From Pseudomonas sp. (GTDB taxonomy: Bacteria > Pseudomonadota > Gammaproteobacteria > Pseudomonadales > Pseudomonadaceae), in assembly GCA_007713455.1 (NCBI GenBank), contig VMRT01000007.1, positions 124,001 through 188,000 on the forward strand: a stretch of 64,000 nt of DNA, given 5' to 3'. Shown piece after piece: positions 61,746 through 64,000 of the stretch. Position numbers and translations under genes: made by a program. Under the pieces are notes generated by a model. The model searched no databases. It worked only from the letters and a program-made list of their open reading frames with translations, and was not told where the DNA came from. Within the stretch, counting starts at the first letter, position 1, and each line of letters begins with the position of its first letter.

Positions 61746-63125
61746 TCAGTGCCCGGAGTGCGGATCGATCGGTTCGGGGCTGGAGAAGATCGAGGAATCC
61801 GCGTCGCCCTTCACCGTCAACACACCGCTCAGGCCTTTCTCGGCGCGCGACAGGGCGTGATCAACGAGGATGTATCTGCCCGGGTAATCTGCGACAAACT
61901 CGACCATGGTCGCTCCGCCGGCAGGCACGAGGGTCGTCTGCACATCCGTCAGCGGCGGGCTGGTCAGCGAAGCCTGGTCGAAGACCTTGTCGAAGATTTC
62001 ACCGATGATGTGAAAGCTGGAGATCAGGTTGGGGCCACCGACTCCGAAGAAGATGCGCACGCTGTCGCCTGCGTTGACTTCCATCTTGTGAGTCTTGGTC
62101 AGCGCATCGGTCGCGCCGTTGAACATCATGTGTTGCGGCGTTTCACCCAGCAGCATGTCCAACGAGAACTCATGCAGACCGCGCGCGCCCCTGGGGCTGG
62201 CGGTGTACAGCTCACCCTGCATTACATAGAACTCGTGATCGACCTTCGGCAGTCCACCCTCCGGCTCGACCAGAATCAGTCCGTACATGCCGTTACTGAT
62301 GTGCTGCGCAACCATCGGCGTAGCGCAGTGATAGACGTATAGCCCCGGCTGCAATGCCTTGAAGGTGAAGGAGCGTGTTTGCCCCGGCGCCACCTGGGTA
62401 ACCGCCGCACCACCACCCGGGCCGGTCACGGCGTGCAGATCAATGGAATGGATATGGGCGCTGTCAGGCTCGTTACTGAGATTAAGGGTGACGGTATCGC
62501 CCTCGCGTATCCGCACCATGGGGCCGGGCACCGTGCCGTCGAACGTCCAGAATTTGTAGGTACTCCCGTCGGCGAGGCGGCCCTCCTCCTCGGTAGTGCG
62601 AAGGTCAAGGGTAATGCTCTTCGGTTCACGGTCACCAACCGGCTCACCTACCTGCATCGGATCCTTGGACAAATCCTTGCCTTGTTCGACGACCGCCGCC
62701 GGTCCATCGCCCACAATCAGCTTGCCGACCATTCCCGCAGCCTTGTGGCCAGGCAGTGTGCAGTAGTACTCGAACGTCCCGCTTTTGGTCGCACGAAACA
62801 CGATTCCGGTCGCCGCGCCTTTGCCGGAAATTTCGCTGGACGCAGCGTCGAATTCAGGTATGGCGATATCATGCACTGCGCCGTCGCCATTGATCAGATT
62901 GATCTGAACCACCGCACCTTCGGGCACTCGCAATTCGGGATTCACTTCGCCACGCGTCGGGCCGGACTCACTGACATAGACGAGTTTTCCATCTGCGATG
63001 TCGGTCCTAAGTGTAATCGTGACATCTGGGCGGTAACTTACATCGCTACTGGATTTCGCTTGCGCCCAAAGGACACTTGGTAAAACCAGCAACACGAGCA
63101 GCAGAACTCTAGAACAATGGCGCAT
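61746..63125 (-). CDS. nirK: Copper nitrite reductase NirK with N-terminal cupredoxin domain
   Basis: A 459-residue exported protein: signal peptide (residues 1-23), an added cupredoxin domain with a complete type 1 copper site (His85, Cys122, His127, Met132), then the two-domain NirK core. Core type 1 ligands are His226, Cys267, His275 and Met280; type 2 ligands are His231, His266 and His372; the catalytic pair is Asp229 and His332. It reduces nitrite to NO in the periplasm. Three-domain NirK is known from Hyphomicrobium denitrificans. I chose the ATG at 63125, before the signal peptide, with GAGGG upstream. Confidence 0.93.
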   Translation of the reverse strand: MRHCSRVLLLVLLVLPSVLWAQAKSSSDVSYRPDVTITLRTDIADGKLVYVSESGPTRGEVNPELRVPEGAVVQINLINGDGAVHDIAIPEFDAASSEISGKGAATGIVFRATKSGTFEYYCTLPGHKAAGMVGKLIVGDGPAAVVEQGKDLSKDPMQVGEPVGDREPKSITLDLRTTEEEGRLADGSTYKFWTFDGTVPGPMVRIREGDTVTLNLSNEPDSAHIHSIDLHAVTGPGGGAAVTQVAPGQTRSFTFKALQPGLYVYHCATPMVAQHISNGMYGLILVEPEGGLPKVDHEFYVMQGELYTASPRGARGLHEFSLDMLLGETPQHMMFNGATDALTKTHKMEVNAGDSVRIFFGVGGPNLISSFHIIGEIFDKVFDQASLTSPPLTDVQTTLVPAGGATMVEFVADYPGRYILVDHALSRAEKGLSGVLTVKGDADSSIFSSPEPIDPHSGH

Positions 63126-63760
63126 GCCTGGCCCTCTTAACATCGAGTTGATCTCGACCATCAGTTTAGTCACGAGAAAACTATCCGTCGGAGTAAAAAG
63201 TTGCGGCGCACCCTATCAATTCAAAAGAAGCTTATTAAAAGCGCAGAATAATTGATCTGGTATTAATCCCGAACAGGGAAAGAATTGATTCGAGTCAAGC
63301 TTGGCGCGGGCATGGCAACCAGCGTATACGGCGCGGAATTAATACCAGTATTGGAATGTGCTTGAGTCTTGGCGACGAGACTGCCGACAGGCGGTCAGAG
63401 GTCGTCCTCTACCGTCGATAAAGAGAGCAGACGGATAGATATCGGGCTACAATCGTCAGCTATTTTTAATGGGATAGCGCCAGTCCATATCCAACCGAAC
63501 TCCCGCTGAGATATCAAAAACTTTTCTGTAGGTGTTCAATTGCGCGACAAGAACAATACGCACGTAACCGCTAATCTAATTTCATTGAAAATGAGCCGCT
63601 ATTTATAAGCTCCCGCTTCTCTCTCTTTAAGGCGAATGAGCTCGTTTTGACAGGCGCTCCTACAGCCCTGCTATTACGGCTAACAGGCGTGATTTCGCTA
63701 CATTTGCGCGCCAGAGGTTTGGGCGATAACGTTATGCCACCTTTCCCGACCATTCCGATC
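63126..63760. promoter_or_regulatory. Divergent intergenic region between nirK and the MarR-type gene
   Basis: 635 bases, more AT-rich than its neighbours, without a supported gene. It holds the DNR/ANR box at 63285-63298 and a possible nirK -10 (TAATAC on the minus strand, 63260-63265). I see nothing recognisable in 63310-63760 except likely promoter sequence for the regulator. Confidence 0.5.
63285..63298 (-). promoter_or_regulatory. DNR/ANR (FNR-family) box for the nirK-nor cluster
   Basis: TTGAT-tcga-GTCAA, a perfect match to the TTGATnnnnGTCAA site recognised by ANR and DNR in pseudomonads, about 160 bases upstream of nirK and near -40 from a possible start point. It should give expression under low oxygen and NO. 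Confidence 0.8.
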
Positions 63761-64000
63761 ATGACCAAGCCCCGCTCCTGTCCGGCCCTGCAGCTGGACA
63801 ACCAACTCTGCTTCGCTTTGCATTCGACCTCGTTGCTGATGACCAAGGTCTACAAGCCGATGCTTCGACGGATCGGCCTAACCTATCCGCAGTACCTGGC
63901 GATGTTGGTGTTATGGGAAGGCGATGGCATCACCGTAGGTGACATCAGCGCGCGCCTGCTGACCGATCCGGGCTCGCTCACACCGCTACTGAAACGGCTT
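63761..64000 (+). CDS. OhrR/MarR-family regulator, N-terminal part (cut by window edge)
   Basis: The first 80 codons of a MarR-family repressor. The start reads [20 protein letters not shown], and then [20 protein letters not shown], typical of OhrR with its peroxide-sensing Cys (here Cys17) close to the N-terminus. OhrR represses an organic hydroperoxide resistance gene, which is expected just beyond the window. The ATG at 63761 lacks a clear ribosome binding site; an in-frame ATG at 63734 is an alternative. Confidence 0.85.
   Translation, partial: MTKPRSCPALQLDNQLCFALHSTSLLMTKVYKPMLRRIGLTYPQYLAMLVLWEGDGITVGDISARLLTDPGSLTPLLKRL

Noticed and set aside
63571..63846. A 91-codon minus-strand frame overlapping the MarR-type gene
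   Set aside because: No recognisable content; it overlaps the start of a well-supported OhrR-like gene.

Overview
The window looks like chromosome of a denitrifying Pseudomonas of the P. stutzeri (Stutzerimonas) type. This is inferred from high G+C coding sequence, the gacA-uvrC-pgsA-tRNA block, the tig-clpP-clpX-lon-hupB-ppiD block, a PQQ operon joined to erc/exa ethanol-oxidation genes, and a nirK-norCBQD denitrification cluster. No insertion sequence, prophage or CRISPR array was seen.

Layout. 1-8187: 5' end of galU (minus), a chemoreceptor with a periplasmic CxxCH motif behind a FliA-type promoter, hemN, a FAN1-type nuclease overlapping a DinG-like helicase, and tRNA-Leu. 8188-9883: a RES-Xre toxin-antitoxin pair with a palindromic operator, and a small ORF. 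10016-11269: an outer-membrane porin. 11312-20695: a large arsenic region. The minus operon is arsC-arsR-arsC-arsH-phosphatase-ynfA-gapdh-arsJ; the divergent plus operon is arsO-like, ACR3, a YraQ/ArsP-type permease and a thioredoxin-like protein. 20795-24711: small membrane and secreted proteins, tRNA-Cys, tRNA-Gly, pgsA, uvrC and gacA. 24871-31949: a ZIP-like membrane protein and a CusCBA-type copper efflux system. 32001-40284: the ethanol-oxidation regulators ercS and ercA and the canonical pqqABCDE-pqqH operon (minus). 40460-43338: an Old Yellow Enzyme and aldehyde dehydrogenase exaC. 47877-56289: ppiD, hupB, lon, clpX, clpP and tig. 56468-63125: norD, norQ, norB, a diheme norC, a 41-residue membrane ORF and a three-domain nirK behind a DNR/ANR box. 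63761-end: start of an OhrR/MarR regulator.

The most interesting locus is 43750-47827. Divergent from exaC is a second, degenerate PQQ-like operon. It has a 24-residue PqqA-like peptide (Glu16 and Tyr20 kept), PqqD and PqqE paralogues, a 32-residue one-helix ORF, a small multi-helix membrane protein, a SerC-like aminotransferase and a PyrD-like flavoprotein. There is no pqqB or pqqC in it. The aminotransferase keeps its PLP residues and its carboxylate-binding Arg but lacks the phosphate-binding residues of phosphoserine aminotransferase. The PyrD-like protein lacks the catalytic Ser and most orotate-binding residues. The genes overlap and end at one terminator. I infer a RiPP-like pathway that starts from the same Glu-Tyr crosslink as PQQ but is finished by different enzymes. 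The function is unknown, but the location suggests a link to alcohol or aldehyde oxidation.
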